DNA from: Bacillus sp. 123MFChir2
Lineage (GTDB): Bacteria; Bacillota; Bacilli; Bacillales; Bacillaceae_G
Length of the DNA: 64,000 nucleotides
Direction: 5' to 3'
Assembly: GCF_000383235.1 (NCBI RefSeq)
Contig: NZ_KB910924.1
Span: forward strand, 310,001-374,000
The first letter of the stretch is position 1; every line of letters starts with the position of its first letter. The position numbers and the translations under genes are program-made. The notes below the pieces were generated by a model. The model saw only the letters and a list, made by a program, of their open reading frames with translations. It was not told the origin of the DNA and ran no database searches. Positions 54,815 through 63,561 of the stretch are shown piece after piece.

Positions 54815-54873
54815 TTTTTCTCTAAAATAAATGTAGAATCCTTCCACCTGACAAAAGAAGTACTATTTCGTCA
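54815..54873 (-). promoter_or_regulatory. candidate sigma-H promoter and 0A box of spoIIA
   Basis: On the minus strand: GAAGGATTC (54836-54844) and AGAGAAAAA (54815-54823) with a 12 bp spacer, close to the sigma-H pattern RnAGGAWWW / RnnGAATWW. A TGACGAA Spo0A box (54867-54873) lies 23 bp upstream. Confidence 0.65.
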
Positions 54874-54889
54874 TAAAAAGAACCTTCTC

Positions 54890-55157
54890 TATAAATACAA
54901 ATCAAAAACCGACATAAAGTGAAACTTTAATCAGTGGGGCCCCCGCTGATTATTAGCCCTCACCAATCGGGCTTTTACGGGCAGTTTATCACTCACCTAA
55001 CTTCCTTGCTTTCGCCGAATTTTGAGGTGGGAGTATTACTGCCCGCGAATAGCGGGATAAAACCATTCTGTTTCGGTAGGCGAGAGCATCTGGCCACACA
55101 TAGAAGCAGTCAGCTCCCTTTTCTGCCACCTACAAGATAAAACAAAGGGAGAAAGCG
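54890..55157 (-). repeat. MITE-like repeat, copy I, split by bcr1
   Basis: Left terminus TATAAATACAAATC..CCGACATAAA (54890-54918), then bcr1 (54919-55056), then the rest of the MITE (from ACCATTCTGTTTCGG at 55062 to about 55157). The right terminus is lost near the dacF stop. Confidence 0.82.
54914..55061 (+). repeat. bcr1-like element with 5 bp target duplication
   Basis: ATAAA at 54914-54918 and 55057-55061 flank 138 bp that start GTGAAACTTTAATCAGTGGG and end CGAATAGCGGG. Removing it with one ATAAA restores GACATAAAACCATTC, exactly as in intact copy C. Confidence 0.88.
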
Positions 55158-55173
55158 GCAACTATATTGCCGC
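55155..55173 (-). terminator. hairpin at the dacF stop codon
   Basis: GCGGCAA / TTGCCGC stem, five-base loop, touching the stop codon. No T-run follows, so termination may be incomplete. Confidence 0.55.
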
Positions 55174-56351
55174 TATTTCGATGTTGAAAACATCCCAAAA
55201 CTTCGTTTAAATAACTCCCACCAGCTCGCTGCTGCAACATCTTCTTTTGCAACAATTGTTTGTTTGAGTAGCACTTCATTCCCTTTTTTAATGACAAGTG
55301 TACCTAAAGCATCTCCTTTTTTAATTGGAGCTTTCACCTTCTCTTCAGCAACTACTTCTTTTTTAATATTCTTCATTGCTTCTCCCTTTTTCATTAGGAG
55401 GGACACATTTTCAGAAGCTACTAAGTCGACTGTTTCTTTTTTTCCTTTCCCTACTTTTACCGTTTGAATTTTTTCACCTCTTGTATACATCTTTTTCGTC
55501 ATATATTGACTAAATGCATAATCAAGAAGCTTGGTTACTTCCGCATTTCGTTCCTTTGATGTTGGAGAGCCCATAATGACAGAAATGACACGCATCCCAT
55601 TTCGTTCTGCCGATGCTGTTAAACAATATTTTGCTTCTGTTGTAAATCCTGTTTTCACACCGTCAACACCTGGATAGAAACGGACAAGCTTATTTGTATT
55701 TACAAGCCAAAATTTCTTATCCGTATCTTCACGTAAATAATCTTCATATTTCCCTGTATATTTACGGATTAATGGGTATTTCATCAATTCCTTTGCCATA
55801 ACGGCCATGTCATATGCCGTTGAATAATGATCCTTTGCTGGAAGACCTGTTGGATTTTGAAAATGAGTATTTTTTAGTCCTAAATCTTTTGCTTTTTTAT
55901 TCATCCTATCTACAAATCCTTCTTCTGACCCAGCAATGTGTTCAGCAACGGCAACTGATGCGTCATTTCCAGATGCTATAGCAATGCCCTTTAACATTTC
56001 ATCAACTGACATTTCTTCACCAGGTTCAAGGAAAATTTGTGAACCTCCCATAGAAGCAGCGTGTTCACTCGTTCTCACTTTATCTGTCAGTTTTAATTTT
56101 CCTTTTTCAATTTGTTCCATAATAAGTAACATGGTCATAATTTTTGTCATACTAGCAGGGGGCAACTTTTCATTTGGATTTTTGTCAAACAAAACTTTCC
56201 CTGTGTCCTGCTCAATTACAATTGCTGACGATGCTTGTTCCGCTAGTTTTGGTTTTGTTTCCGCTTCTTTTTTCTCAGACTGTGCAAAACCAACTGGAAC
56301 AGCGGAAAGCAATAACATGAAACAAACAAGTATTCCTATTAATCGCTTCAT
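55173..56351 (-). CDS. dacF: D-alanyl-D-alanine carboxypeptidase DacF
   Basis: 392 residues. Signal peptide to about AQS25. Penicillin-binding domain motifs: Ser67-xx-Lys70 (ASMTKI), Ser127-Gly-Asn129 (SGND) and KTG (DGVKTGFT). A C-terminal beta domain and a membrane-anchoring amphipathic end follow. DacF trims spore peptidoglycan peptides in the forespore. It lies upstream of spoIIA as in B. subtilis, but two repeats now separate the two. Its own sigma-F-type promoter is upstream. Confidence 0.93.
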   Translation of the reverse strand: MKRLIGILVCFMLLLSAVPVGFAQSEKKEAETKPKLAEQASSAIVIEQDTGKVLFDKNPNEKLPPASMTKIMTMLLIMEQIEKGKLKLTDKVRTSEHAASMGGSQIFLEPGEEMSVDEMLKGIAIASGNDASVAVAEHIAGSEEGFVDRMNKKAKDLGLKNTHFQNPTGLPAKDHYSTAYDMAVMAKELMKYPLIRKYTGKYEDYLREDTDKKFWLVNTNKLVRFYPGVDGVKTGFTTEAKYCLTASAERNGMRVISVIMGSPTSKERNAEVTKLLDYAFSQYMTKKMYTRGEKIQTVKVGKGKKETVDLVASENVSLLMKKGEAMKNIKKEVVAEEKVKAPIKKGDALGTLVIKKGNEVLLKQTIVAKEDVAAASWWELFKRSFGMFSTSK

Positions 56352-56378
56352 GACTAACCCTCCATTCTATATCAAACC

Positions 56379-56407
56379 TATTTTTTCCAAACGAAGGGGT
56401 TTTATAC
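56379..56407 (-). promoter_or_regulatory. candidate sigma-F promoter of dacF
   Basis: On the minus strand: -35 GTATA (56403-56407), 14 bp spacer, -10 GGAAAAAATA (56379-56388), matching the sigma-F pattern GYATA / GGnnAnAnTA. Confidence 0.7.
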
Positions 56408-56517
56408 CATAATTTTCTAAAAACATGATTGACAAACGATAATGCACCATATATTGTATTAAGTGTATTATATCTATTAGTACACTTATACTTTTTATTA
56501 GAAAGGAGACTTTGCTC

Positions 56518-56937
56518 TTGCACATTCAACTAGATCCAAGAAGCAACACTCCGATATGGGAACAAATTGTTCATAATGTTAAAGAGCTCATTTTAAGAGG
56601 GATGCTCGAATCTAGCGATAAACTTCCTTCCGTTCGTGAACTCGCCTCTTCACTCGTCATTAATCCAAACACGGTGAGTAAAGCGTATCAAGAATTAGAG
56701 CGACAAGGCATTATCGAAACGCTGCGCGGCAAAGGAACATTCGTCTCGCAATCCATCACTCCCGCACAAGATGAAAGGAAAATTGCTATGGTAGAAAAAC
56801 AATTCCATCAATTGTTACTAGAAGCTTCGTATCTTGGTATTTCAAAAGAAAAAATTCATGATTGGATTGATTCATACTATAAAGAATTAGGAGGAAATAC
56901 GCATGTTAAAAGTGACGAACATAAAGAAAACAATTGA
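56518..56937 (+). CDS. GntR-family regulator, YtrA type
   Basis: 139 residues from TTG 56518 (AAAGGAG nine bases upstream). The winged helix is NTPIWEQIVHNVKELILRGMLESSDKLPSVRELASSLVINPNTVSKAYQELERQGIIETLRGKGTFV; the short C-terminus is the YtrA-type dimerisation part. Such regulators repress an adjacent ABC operon and often respond to cell-wall antibiotics. It overlaps the ATPase gene by 35 bases, so it is co-translated. Confidence 0.86.
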   Translation: MHIQLDPRSNTPIWEQIVHNVKELILRGMLESSDKLPSVRELASSLVINPNTVSKAYQELERQGIIETLRGKGTFVSQSITPAQDERKIAMVEKQFHQLLLEASYLGISKEKIHDWIDSYYKELGGNTHVKSDEHKENN

Positions 56938-57784
56938 TAATCAAACGATATTAGAAGATATTTCATTTACTTTAAAAAAGGGGAGCATTGCCGGATTACT
57001 CGGAAGAAATGGAGCCGGAAAAACAACACTATTACGTACACTCGTTGGGATTTTAACTCCAGATGAAGGAACCGTTACATATAACGACGTTGACGTACAC
57101 AAGCATCCTGAAGTAAAACAAACAGTTGTATACGTTCCAGACTCTACAAATGTATTAAGCGGATACACAGTAAAAGAAATCGTAAAATTCTATAAAGCAG
57201 TCTATCATAATTTCAATGCAGACTATTTCTATGAGTTACTTGAGCGTTTTAACTTACCAGACAAACGCATTCGTAGCTACTCCCGCGGAATGAAGGCACT
57301 ATTGGCAATGATCTTAGCCTTTTCTACTGGCGTAGAATACATAATTTTAGATGAGCCAACAAACGGACTTGATCCAATTGTAAAAAGACAAATCTTACAA
57401 TTTTTAATTGAAGAAGTAGCAGAACGTGAAATTACCATTCTCATTTCGACACATCACTTAGATGAAATTGAAAAAATCGCAGACACAGTCATCATTTTAA
57501 AAGATCATACCATTGCATCAATTACAGCTTTAGACGATACAAAATCGCGATATGCAAAAATTCAAGTCGCTTATGAACGTTCACTACCACAAAAACTAGA
57601 AAACTTAAGTAATGTGAAAGTATTACAACAAACCGGAAAAGTATACACCGTTTTAATCGAGGGCAATGTAGCAACTACGTTAGAAAAATTTCATAAAGAG
57701 CAGCCGCTCTTATTAGAAGAATTGCCAATGTCACTTGAGGATGTCTTTGTTACGGCTTTTGAGGAGGGGTCACATGTTTCATAA
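56903..57784 (+). CDS. ABC transporter ATP-binding protein (YtrB type)
   Basis: 293 residues. Walker A GRNGAGKTT, signature SRGMKALLA (in place of the usual LSGGQ, as in many YtrB-type proteins), Walker B YIILDEPTNGLD, and H-loop STHHLDE. It would energise the four membrane proteins that follow. RBS AGGAGG. It overlaps both neighbours. Confidence 0.87.
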   Translation: MLKVTNIKKTIDNQTILEDISFTLKKGSIAGLLGRNGAGKTTLLRTLVGILTPDEGTVTYNDVDVHKHPEVKQTVVYVPDSTNVLSGYTVKEIVKFYKAVYHNFNADYFYELLERFNLPDKRIRSYSRGMKALLAMILAFSTGVEYIILDEPTNGLDPIVKRQILQFLIEEVAEREITILISTHHLDEIEKIADTVIILKDHTIASITALDDTKSRYAKIQVAYERSLPQKLENLSNVKVLQQTGKVYTVLIEGNVATTLEKFHKEQPLLLEELPMSLEDVFVTAFEEGSHVS

Positions 57785-58853
57785 AGCGTTGTGGATGCGA
57801 ACATTTAAACAAGGGAAATATGTACTGCTACTCTTTTGGTTAAGTAGTTTACATACACTTCCTTATGCATATTATAGTGCTGCACAATCAGAGTTTCGAC
57901 AGTCAAAAATGAAATGGGATCATATATATTATTATTCCTATTCTTTTCAAACAGATGAACCTGTCGTGATACAAGGCATTGTGCTCATCGCACTCGCTTG
58001 TGTTTTAATTGGATGGGAACGCAGCAATCAATCAACCGATTTCCTTTTCTCTATGCCTTTTAAACGAAAAGATATTTTTCTAACAAAATGGTTGTTTGGT
58101 ATTGTCAATATTATAATCGTAAATTTTGTTTGCTGGATTAGTATGTGGGGAATCAAAAAAGTCTCTTTTCATAATGCTTATCAGGATTTCAGTCCGTTTC
58201 ATACTTATTTTGTTTACCTAACAATTGTGCTAATTGCTATTTATACATTCTCTTTATTCATCGGAACAATTACTGGAAATATTTTTTCACAAGGCACTTT
58301 AACTGCGGTCATTTTATATCTTCCGTATGGTTTAAATTTATTAGTATCTGGATTTGTTTTTGTTCATACTGGAGGAGCAACTGAGGATCTATATAAAATT
58401 GAGGGTAAAACTGGATATTACTTAGAACAAGTAAGCATCATTGCACCGTTCCATGAATTTTATATTAGTTACAACTACCAGCCTGAAATGACATTTGATC
58501 GTGGCGGTCATAAAACCTCAGAATCACATACCGTAGACCCTATGGAGAAAACATCGATTCCACCTGTTTGGAAATTGCTGAATCCATTCGTTTATATTAT
58601 TCTATTTTTACCATTAGCGATCATTTTATATACACGCTCTCCTAATGAACAAAATGGGAAAACTCTATTGTTTCCACAGCTACAGAAATGCTTTATCGGC
58701 TGTACAGTCCTTTGCTTTGCATTACTCGCAGGACGAATATTTGGAATAAGTGCTTTATGGATTTACTATGTAACCTTTTTAGGAACAGGATTTATTAGTT
58801 ATATGATTTTAACTCGCTTACTAAAATGGAAGTTTTCTTTTAATGGAAGATAA
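57774..58853 (+). CDS. ABC-2-like membrane protein, permease paralogue 1
   Basis: 359 residues from ATG 57774 (GAGGAGGGG upstream). Starts MFHKALWMRTFKQGKYVLLLFWL, has about six membrane helices with an extracellular loop between helices 4 and 5, and a GWERSNQSTDFLFSMPFKRKDIFLTKWLFG cytoplasmic segment of the ABC-2 type. Most like paralogue 3 (shared SPFHTYF/SPFHYYF; SRLLKWKFSF C-terminus). Probably half of an exporter or sensor channel. Confidence 0.84.
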   Translation: MFHKALWMRTFKQGKYVLLLFWLSSLHTLPYAYYSAAQSEFRQSKMKWDHIYYYSYSFQTDEPVVIQGIVLIALACVLIGWERSNQSTDFLFSMPFKRKDIFLTKWLFGIVNIIIVNFVCWISMWGIKKVSFHNAYQDFSPFHTYFVYLTIVLIAIYTFSLFIGTITGNIFSQGTLTAVILYLPYGLNLLVSGFVFVHTGGATEDLYKIEGKTGYYLEQVSIIAPFHEFYISYNYQPEMTFDRGGHKTSESHTVDPMEKTSIPPVWKLLNPFVYIILFLPLAIILYTRSPNEQNGKTLLFPQLQKCFIGCTVLCFALLAGRIFGISALWIYYVTFLGTGFISYMILTRLLKWKFSFNGR

Positions 58854-58901
58854 CGATATTTTTAATCAAGATGCGAACACATACAAATAGAGGTGAATTA
58901 C

Positions 58902-59960
58902 ATGTTCCATAAAGCACTATGGATGCGAAACTGGAAGCAGGGAAAATATGTTGTATTGCTATTCTTTTTCGGCTGTCTCTACTTTTTTCCATATAAATAT
59001 TATCAAGCAGCAAAGCAACAACTTAATTTTTATCACAAATATCACACAGAAGGAAAGTTTTATTATGAATATACTTTTTATTCCTCTGATAGTTTTTGGA
59101 TAGCCTTTATTGTAATTGTCTTAGGATGTCTCTTAATCGGGTGGGAACGTAGAAATCAATCTGAGGACATGCTTATGGCGATGCCGTTTAAGCGACGTGA
59201 TATTTTCTTATCAAAATGGCTCTTTGGAGTTATTCATATTGTAGGTTCTTTTTTCATAATTTGGATACTTATGTATCTCATTTACAAGTCAACAATTCAC
59301 ATTGAATATCAATCATTTTATCCATTTAACCGATACTTTCTCTATGCAATTGTTTCGTATATAGCAATCTATACAGCTACCTTATGTATTGGAACATTTA
59401 CAGGAAGCATTATTTCACAAAGTATCTTTAGCATTACTTTTTTAATTATGGGGTGTGGCGTATTTTCACTAGGACTCTCTTTTCTAACTACTCATTGGAA
59501 TGCAATTGACAAAGAAAGTTATGGGAAAAGGGTTGACACAATTTATGAACTTAAAGACAAAACAAGTATTTCCGCTCCTATAAACAAATTTACTATTGGT
59601 TACGATTATGATCCAAAACATCGTCGAACTGATGATACTGAAAATACTCTAAAAGGTCCTGCATTTCATCAATTTTATTCTGCCAAAGCAATGCTGGTTC
59701 CTGTCTTTTATACCATTTGTTGCTTACTACTTGGCATATTTCTTTTTACACGGACACGAAATGAAAATAATATGAAAATCTTTCTTTTTCAAAAACATCG
59801 CTTGCTATGGATATGGGGGACTACACTATACTTTGCTTTAATAGGTGGACGGGTTTCAAATCCTTTTGGCTTATTATTGAAATATTACGTCGGCTTCTTT
59901 TTACTTGGGAGCATCACCTATTTCATACTATCTCGTGCTACCAAATATAAAATTTTTTAA
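58902..59960 (+). CDS. ABC-2-like membrane protein, permease paralogue 2
   Basis: 352 residues from ATG 58902 (GAGGTG upstream). MFHKALWMRNWKQGKYVVLLFFFG, GWERRNQSEDMLMAMPFKRRDIFLSKWLFGV. Most like paralogue 4 (MRNWKQGKYV; YKSTIHIEYQSF and YKTTIHADYQSF). Lacks the SPNEQNGK motif of the other three and has RNENNMK instead. Confidence 0.84.
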   Translation: MFHKALWMRNWKQGKYVVLLFFFGCLYFFPYKYYQAAKQQLNFYHKYHTEGKFYYEYTFYSSDSFWIAFIVIVLGCLLIGWERRNQSEDMLMAMPFKRRDIFLSKWLFGVIHIVGSFFIIWILMYLIYKSTIHIEYQSFYPFNRYFLYAIVSYIAIYTATLCIGTFTGSIISQSIFSITFLIMGCGVFSLGLSFLTTHWNAIDKESYGKRVDTIYELKDKTSISAPINKFTIGYDYDPKHRRTDDTENTLKGPAFHQFYSAKAMLVPVFYTICCLLLGIFLFTRTRNENNMKIFLFQKHRLLWIWGTTLYFALIGGRVSNPFGLLLKYYVGFFLLGSITYFILSRATKYKIF

Positions 59961-59972
59961 AGGAGCGATCCT

Positions 59973-61043
59973 ATGTTTCAAAAAGCACTATGGCTTCAAA
60001 CATATAAGCAAAGTAAATATATCGTATGGTTATTTTGGCTCATTAACTTCTATCTACTATCGTGCAGATATTATTTTGCAGCTGCAGAACAACTAAACTA
60101 TTTTCACGATAATATGAAATGGGGTTATCGTTTTCATTACCACTATATTTTTCCTGAAGAAACTATAATAATACAAGGTGCACTTGTTATTGTTTTAGGT
60201 TGTGTAGTCATCGGCTGGGATCGTCACAATCAATCTATCGATCTACTTTGGTCGATGCCATTTAAGCGAACACATATCTTTCTTACAAAATGGCTATTTG
60301 GTGTATGTAATATTTTGAGTGTTCTAGTATTGAACTGGGGGATTTTTGCTATTTTGAAAAAAACAACTTTTCATAATAAGTATCAAATATTTTCACCTTT
60401 TCACTATTATTTTCTATACGCAGCAATCGTACTCGTTGCAATCTATACGTTAACGCTATGTATTGGAACAATTGCTGGAAATGTTGTTTCACAAGGTCTG
60501 TTAACTGCAATTGTTCTTATTTTACCTTTCGTATTGTCCATTTTGATTGCTGGGTTCATTTCTGTTCATACGAATCATTCGTATGCTAACACTTACGAAC
60601 GAGAAAATGCATATACAAATAATGTCGAAAAATTCACTGTCTTTTCACCTATGATACATTTTCAAATTTGTTTTAGTTACGAACCCAAGTCTGCCTATAC
60701 AGATAAAACAGGAAAACGAATCAATGAACCTAACTTTAGTTCTATTCCGTCTCTTTGGACATTAATAAGTCCTATTCTGTATACACTGATTTTATTACCA
60801 TTAAGTATGTACTTATACACTCGGTCACCTAACGAACAAAACGGAAAGATACTACTTTTTCCGAAGTTACAAAAGCTCTTTATCATTTGTACCGTAACAT
60901 GCTTCGCCTTGCTTGGTGCTCGTTTACTAGGAGGAATCAATTCGTTAGTAGGTTATTATGTCGGTTTTCTAGGCACAGGAGTTATTACTTATCTCATTTT
61001 ATCTCGCCTACTAAAATGGAAATTCTCTTTCAGTGGAAGATAA
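59973..61043 (+). CDS. ABC-2-like membrane protein, permease paralogue 3
   Basis: 356 residues from ATG 59973 (AAAGGAG upstream). MFQKALWLQTYKQSKYIVWLFWL, GWDRHNQSIDLLWSMPFKRTHIFLTKWLFG. C-terminal SRLLKWKFSFSGR repeats paralogue 1 (SRLLKWKFSFNGR). Twelve bases follow paralogue 2. Confidence 0.84.
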   Translation: MFQKALWLQTYKQSKYIVWLFWLINFYLLSCRYYFAAAEQLNYFHDNMKWGYRFHYHYIFPEETIIIQGALVIVLGCVVIGWDRHNQSIDLLWSMPFKRTHIFLTKWLFGVCNILSVLVLNWGIFAILKKTTFHNKYQIFSPFHYYFLYAAIVLVAIYTLTLCIGTIAGNVVSQGLLTAIVLILPFVLSILIAGFISVHTNHSYANTYERENAYTNNVEKFTVFSPMIHFQICFSYEPKSAYTDKTGKRINEPNFSSIPSLWTLISPILYTLILLPLSMYLYTRSPNEQNGKILLFPKLQKLFIICTVTCFALLGARLLGGINSLVGYYVGFLGTGVITYLILSRLLKWKFSFSGR

Positions 61044-61093
61044 CAGTACTGGTTTAACCAATAAAAATACACGTATAAATCGAGGTGAATTGT

Positions 61094-62161
61094 ATGTTTC
61101 ATAAAGCATTGTGGATGAGAAATTGGAAGCAAGGAAAATATGTCATTGCGTTATTTTGGCTTAGTACCTTATATCTTTTACCATATCAATATTATAGCGA
61201 CGCACTACACAAAGCTAAATACTTACGTGAAACGACGAATACGTATTATTCCTATTATTTGAGCGGAGAAAATTATACTTTTTTCCCGGGCCTACTTTTA
61301 ATTGCATTAGCTGTCATATTAATAGGCTGGGAGCGTCATAATCAAACAAATGATTTTTTATGGGCTATGCCATTTAAACGTTCACATTTATTTTTATCAA
61401 AATGGTTGTTTGGTACAGTTCATATCATAAGTACACTAAGCGTGAGCTGGGTCCTTATGTATATTGTCTATAAAACTACGATACACGCCGATTATCAATC
61501 ATTCACACTGTTTCATCTATACTTTATTTATAGAATCATGACATTAATTGCAATTTATACACTAGCTCTTTTTATCGGAACCATTACAGGAAATATTGTT
61601 TCACAAGGTGCGCTAAGCTATATTTTATTGATTTTCCCAATTTACATTTCTCAGCTTGCGTTTCCTTTCTTTGCATTACATGTTGATTTATCAGAAAAAG
61701 AATATACTCAGGCCTATCATAAAAGTTCCATGTATATAGAAAATATAAGTACATTTGCTCCACTTAAACATTTTGAAATTAACTATAACTATCAACCACA
61801 AAAAGAAGCTGGAAAAGATGAACATGGAGATGTACATATAGGACCTGCTTATCATCATATTCCGTCTGCATGGACACTACTAAGCCCAGCAATTTATATA
61901 CTTATTTGTCTGCCACTAGGAGCCTATTTGTATGCACGTTCACCAAATGAACAGAATGGAAAGATATTGCTATATCAAAGACTTCATGTCTATTTCTTAC
62001 TATGTACTTCCATTTGTTTCGGACTTCTTGGCAGCGAAGTTTTCACTGATGACAGTAAATCTATCTCGCTTCACTATATGTATTTTATTGGGTGTGGCAT
62101 TTTGACATATGTTATTTTACAGTGGGTGTTAAAACGTAAACTTTTTTTATATGCAAAATAG
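61094..62161 (+). CDS. ABC-2-like membrane protein, permease paralogue 4
   Basis: 355 residues from ATG 61094 (GAGGTG upstream). MFHKALWMRNWKQGKYVIALFWL, GWERHNQTNDFLWAMPFKRSHLFLSKWLFGT, SPNEQNGKILLYQ. Most like paralogue 2 in its start. Last gene of the operon, ended by the terminator at 62160. Confidence 0.84.
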   Translation: MFHKALWMRNWKQGKYVIALFWLSTLYLLPYQYYSDALHKAKYLRETTNTYYSYYLSGENYTFFPGLLLIALAVILIGWERHNQTNDFLWAMPFKRSHLFLSKWLFGTVHIISTLSVSWVLMYIVYKTTIHADYQSFTLFHLYFIYRIMTLIAIYTLALFIGTITGNIVSQGALSYILLIFPIYISQLAFPFFALHVDLSEKEYTQAYHKSSMYIENISTFAPLKHFEINYNYQPQKEAGKDEHGDVHIGPAYHHIPSAWTLLSPAIYILICLPLGAYLYARSPNEQNGKILLYQRLHVYFLLCTSICFGLLGSEVFTDDSKSISLHYMYFIGCGILTYVILQWVLKRKLFLYAK

Positions 62162-62189
62162 CCTCCTAGTCAGGAGGCTATTTTACATT
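62160..62189. terminator. bidirectional terminator
   Basis: AATAGCCTCCT / AGGAGGCTATT stem between convergent genes, with TT flanks. Confidence 0.82.
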
Positions 62190-62723
62190 CTTTCTTCTTT
62201 CACTATAATTCTTCTCCTCATCTGTCCCAAATCCATTACCATTTGCCACAATTTGATCCGTTGGTGCAACAATACTTTCAGCAATTTTCCAGTCTCCATA
62301 CTCTCGTACAAATACTTGTAAAAAGTAGTTCGTTCCATTCATTTGATATATGTTTTCTTTTTTCACATCATACTGCACAGCTAAATAGTACACTTGTACA
62401 TTTTCTTTTCCGAATTTTGATACGTACTGCGAAACTCGCGGCATATAAACGGAAGCTTTCGTTAGTGACATTTGTTTTATACCGACGAGAGAAGAATGTT
62501 TTATATTATGTAAAGTATCTTGATGATGAATGCGATCATTATGATGAAATAATACAGACGTTTGCATTGAACGCATCCATAGCTTTGAATATAAAACCGT
62601 TTTATGATTGGAGAGATACTCCAATTCTTTTTGAACAATTTGATTTGGAGACGCTGCACGTATCTCAGTGCCGTAACATAATAAACAGATACCGATAATG
62701 CCAAAAGAAACAATACGCTTCAT
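62178..62723 (-). CDS. secreted hypothetical protein, 181 aa
   Basis: ATG after AGGAGGC. Signal peptide MKRIVSFGIIGICLLCYGTE to about AASP. The mature protein resembles an NTF2/SnoaL-like or DUF4829-type fold only in length; sequence such as VYYLAVQYDVKKEN and YFLQVFVREYGDWKIAESI suggests a curved beta sheet. Function unknown. Monocistronic. Confidence 0.68.
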   Translation of the reverse strand: MKRIVSFGIIGICLLCYGTEIRAASPNQIVQKELEYLSNHKTVLYSKLWMRSMQTSVLFHHNDRIHHQDTLHNIKHSSLVGIKQMSLTKASVYMPRVSQYVSKFGKENVQVYYLAVQYDVKKENIYQMNGTNYFLQVFVREYGDWKIAESIVAPTDQIVANGNGFGTDEEKNYSERRKNVK

Positions 62724-62774
62724 TGTCTGCCTCCTATTCCATATACGTAAAGTATAGGAATTTCAGGCTATTTT

Positions 62775-62942
62775 TATGCAGTGCAGAACGCAGCGTGACT
62801 TCTACTGGTTTTCTTCTTTTGTTTTAAACTTTGCACGTGGCAGGAAAAAGAACTGACCGCCTCTATGCATGGCCAGTTGCTCTGGTCTCCTCCCCTAAAA
62901 AAGTGGTTTTTATATCATTTTTCAATTTGTATTCATATATTC
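62775..62942 (+). repeat. MITE-like repeat, copy J (left end lost)
   Basis: Core TTTTAAACTTTGCACGTGG, CCTCTATGCATGGCCAG and right terminus TTTTTCAATTTGTATTCATATA are clear. The left terminus is degraded. It is nearly identical to copy G in the core. Confidence 0.75.
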
Positions 62943-62954
62943 ACACATATAAAA

Positions 62955-62990
62955 ATAGAAAAGCAATCTTTGCTTTTCTATTTTTATAGG
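62955..62990 (-). terminator. terminator of the MarR gene
   Basis: AATAGAAAAGCAA / TTGCTTTTCTATT stem followed by TTTT on the minus strand (A-run on the plus strand). Confidence 0.85.
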
Positions 62991-63403
62991 ACTCTATCAA
63001 AGAGCTCTAATGCCATTTCAATTTCTTGGTCGCTCCAGCCCTGAAACTTCTCTCTATAATATTCTTTTCGAACATTTTCAAGTTTTTCAGCAACTTCTCG
63101 CCCGCTATCTGTAATTTCTAAATACACAATGCGTCTGTCTGAATTCGATCGTTTTCTCATTACAAGTCCTTTACGAGCAAGACGATCTGTAACTGCTGTA
63201 ATATGACTGGATGTAACATTCACTTCATTTGCAATTTGCGATGCCATTTGCGGACTTTTCCAATATAATGCACGCAGTACAGAAAACTCATTCCATGGCA
63301 TATATTCAGAAAAAAGTTCATTAATATCACTTTGTAATAAGCGAAGCATTTTTCGGAAGGAAGTAGATAAGTTTAAAATTAGTGCTTCTCGTTTTTCGTT
63401 CAA
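62984..63403 (-). CDS. MarR-family transcriptional regulator
   Basis: 139 residues from TTG 63403 (AAAGG ten bases upstream). Winged helix: FSVLRALYWKSPQMASQIANEVNVTSSHITAVTDRLARKGLVMRKRSNSDRRIVYLEITDSG (the DxR wing is present). The N- and C-terminal helices form the dimer. Ligand unknown. It is divergent from the SIMPL gene and may control it. Confidence 0.84.
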   Translation of the reverse strand: MNEKREALILNLSTSFRKMLRLLQSDINELFSEYMPWNEFSVLRALYWKSPQMASQIANEVNVTSSHITAVTDRLARKGLVMRKRSNSDRRIVYLEITDSGREVAEKLENVRKEYYREKFQGWSDQEIEMALELFDRVL

Positions 63404-63561
63404 TGTTCTCGATCCTTTTTTATAATATTTACACATTATTATAATGCATGAATACCATAATTGTATATATTTTCTACTTAGATTTTCTGCGCTATTTCTA
63501 AATTTAAGGAAAAAATGGACTTCCTTCTTTCATATAAATAAAGAAAGGAAGGTGAACAATT

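Noticed and set aside
62243-62698. 151-codon plus-strand open frame
   Set aside because: Opposite to the secreted 181 aa protein, which has a ribosome binding site and a signal peptide; the plus-strand frame has neither.
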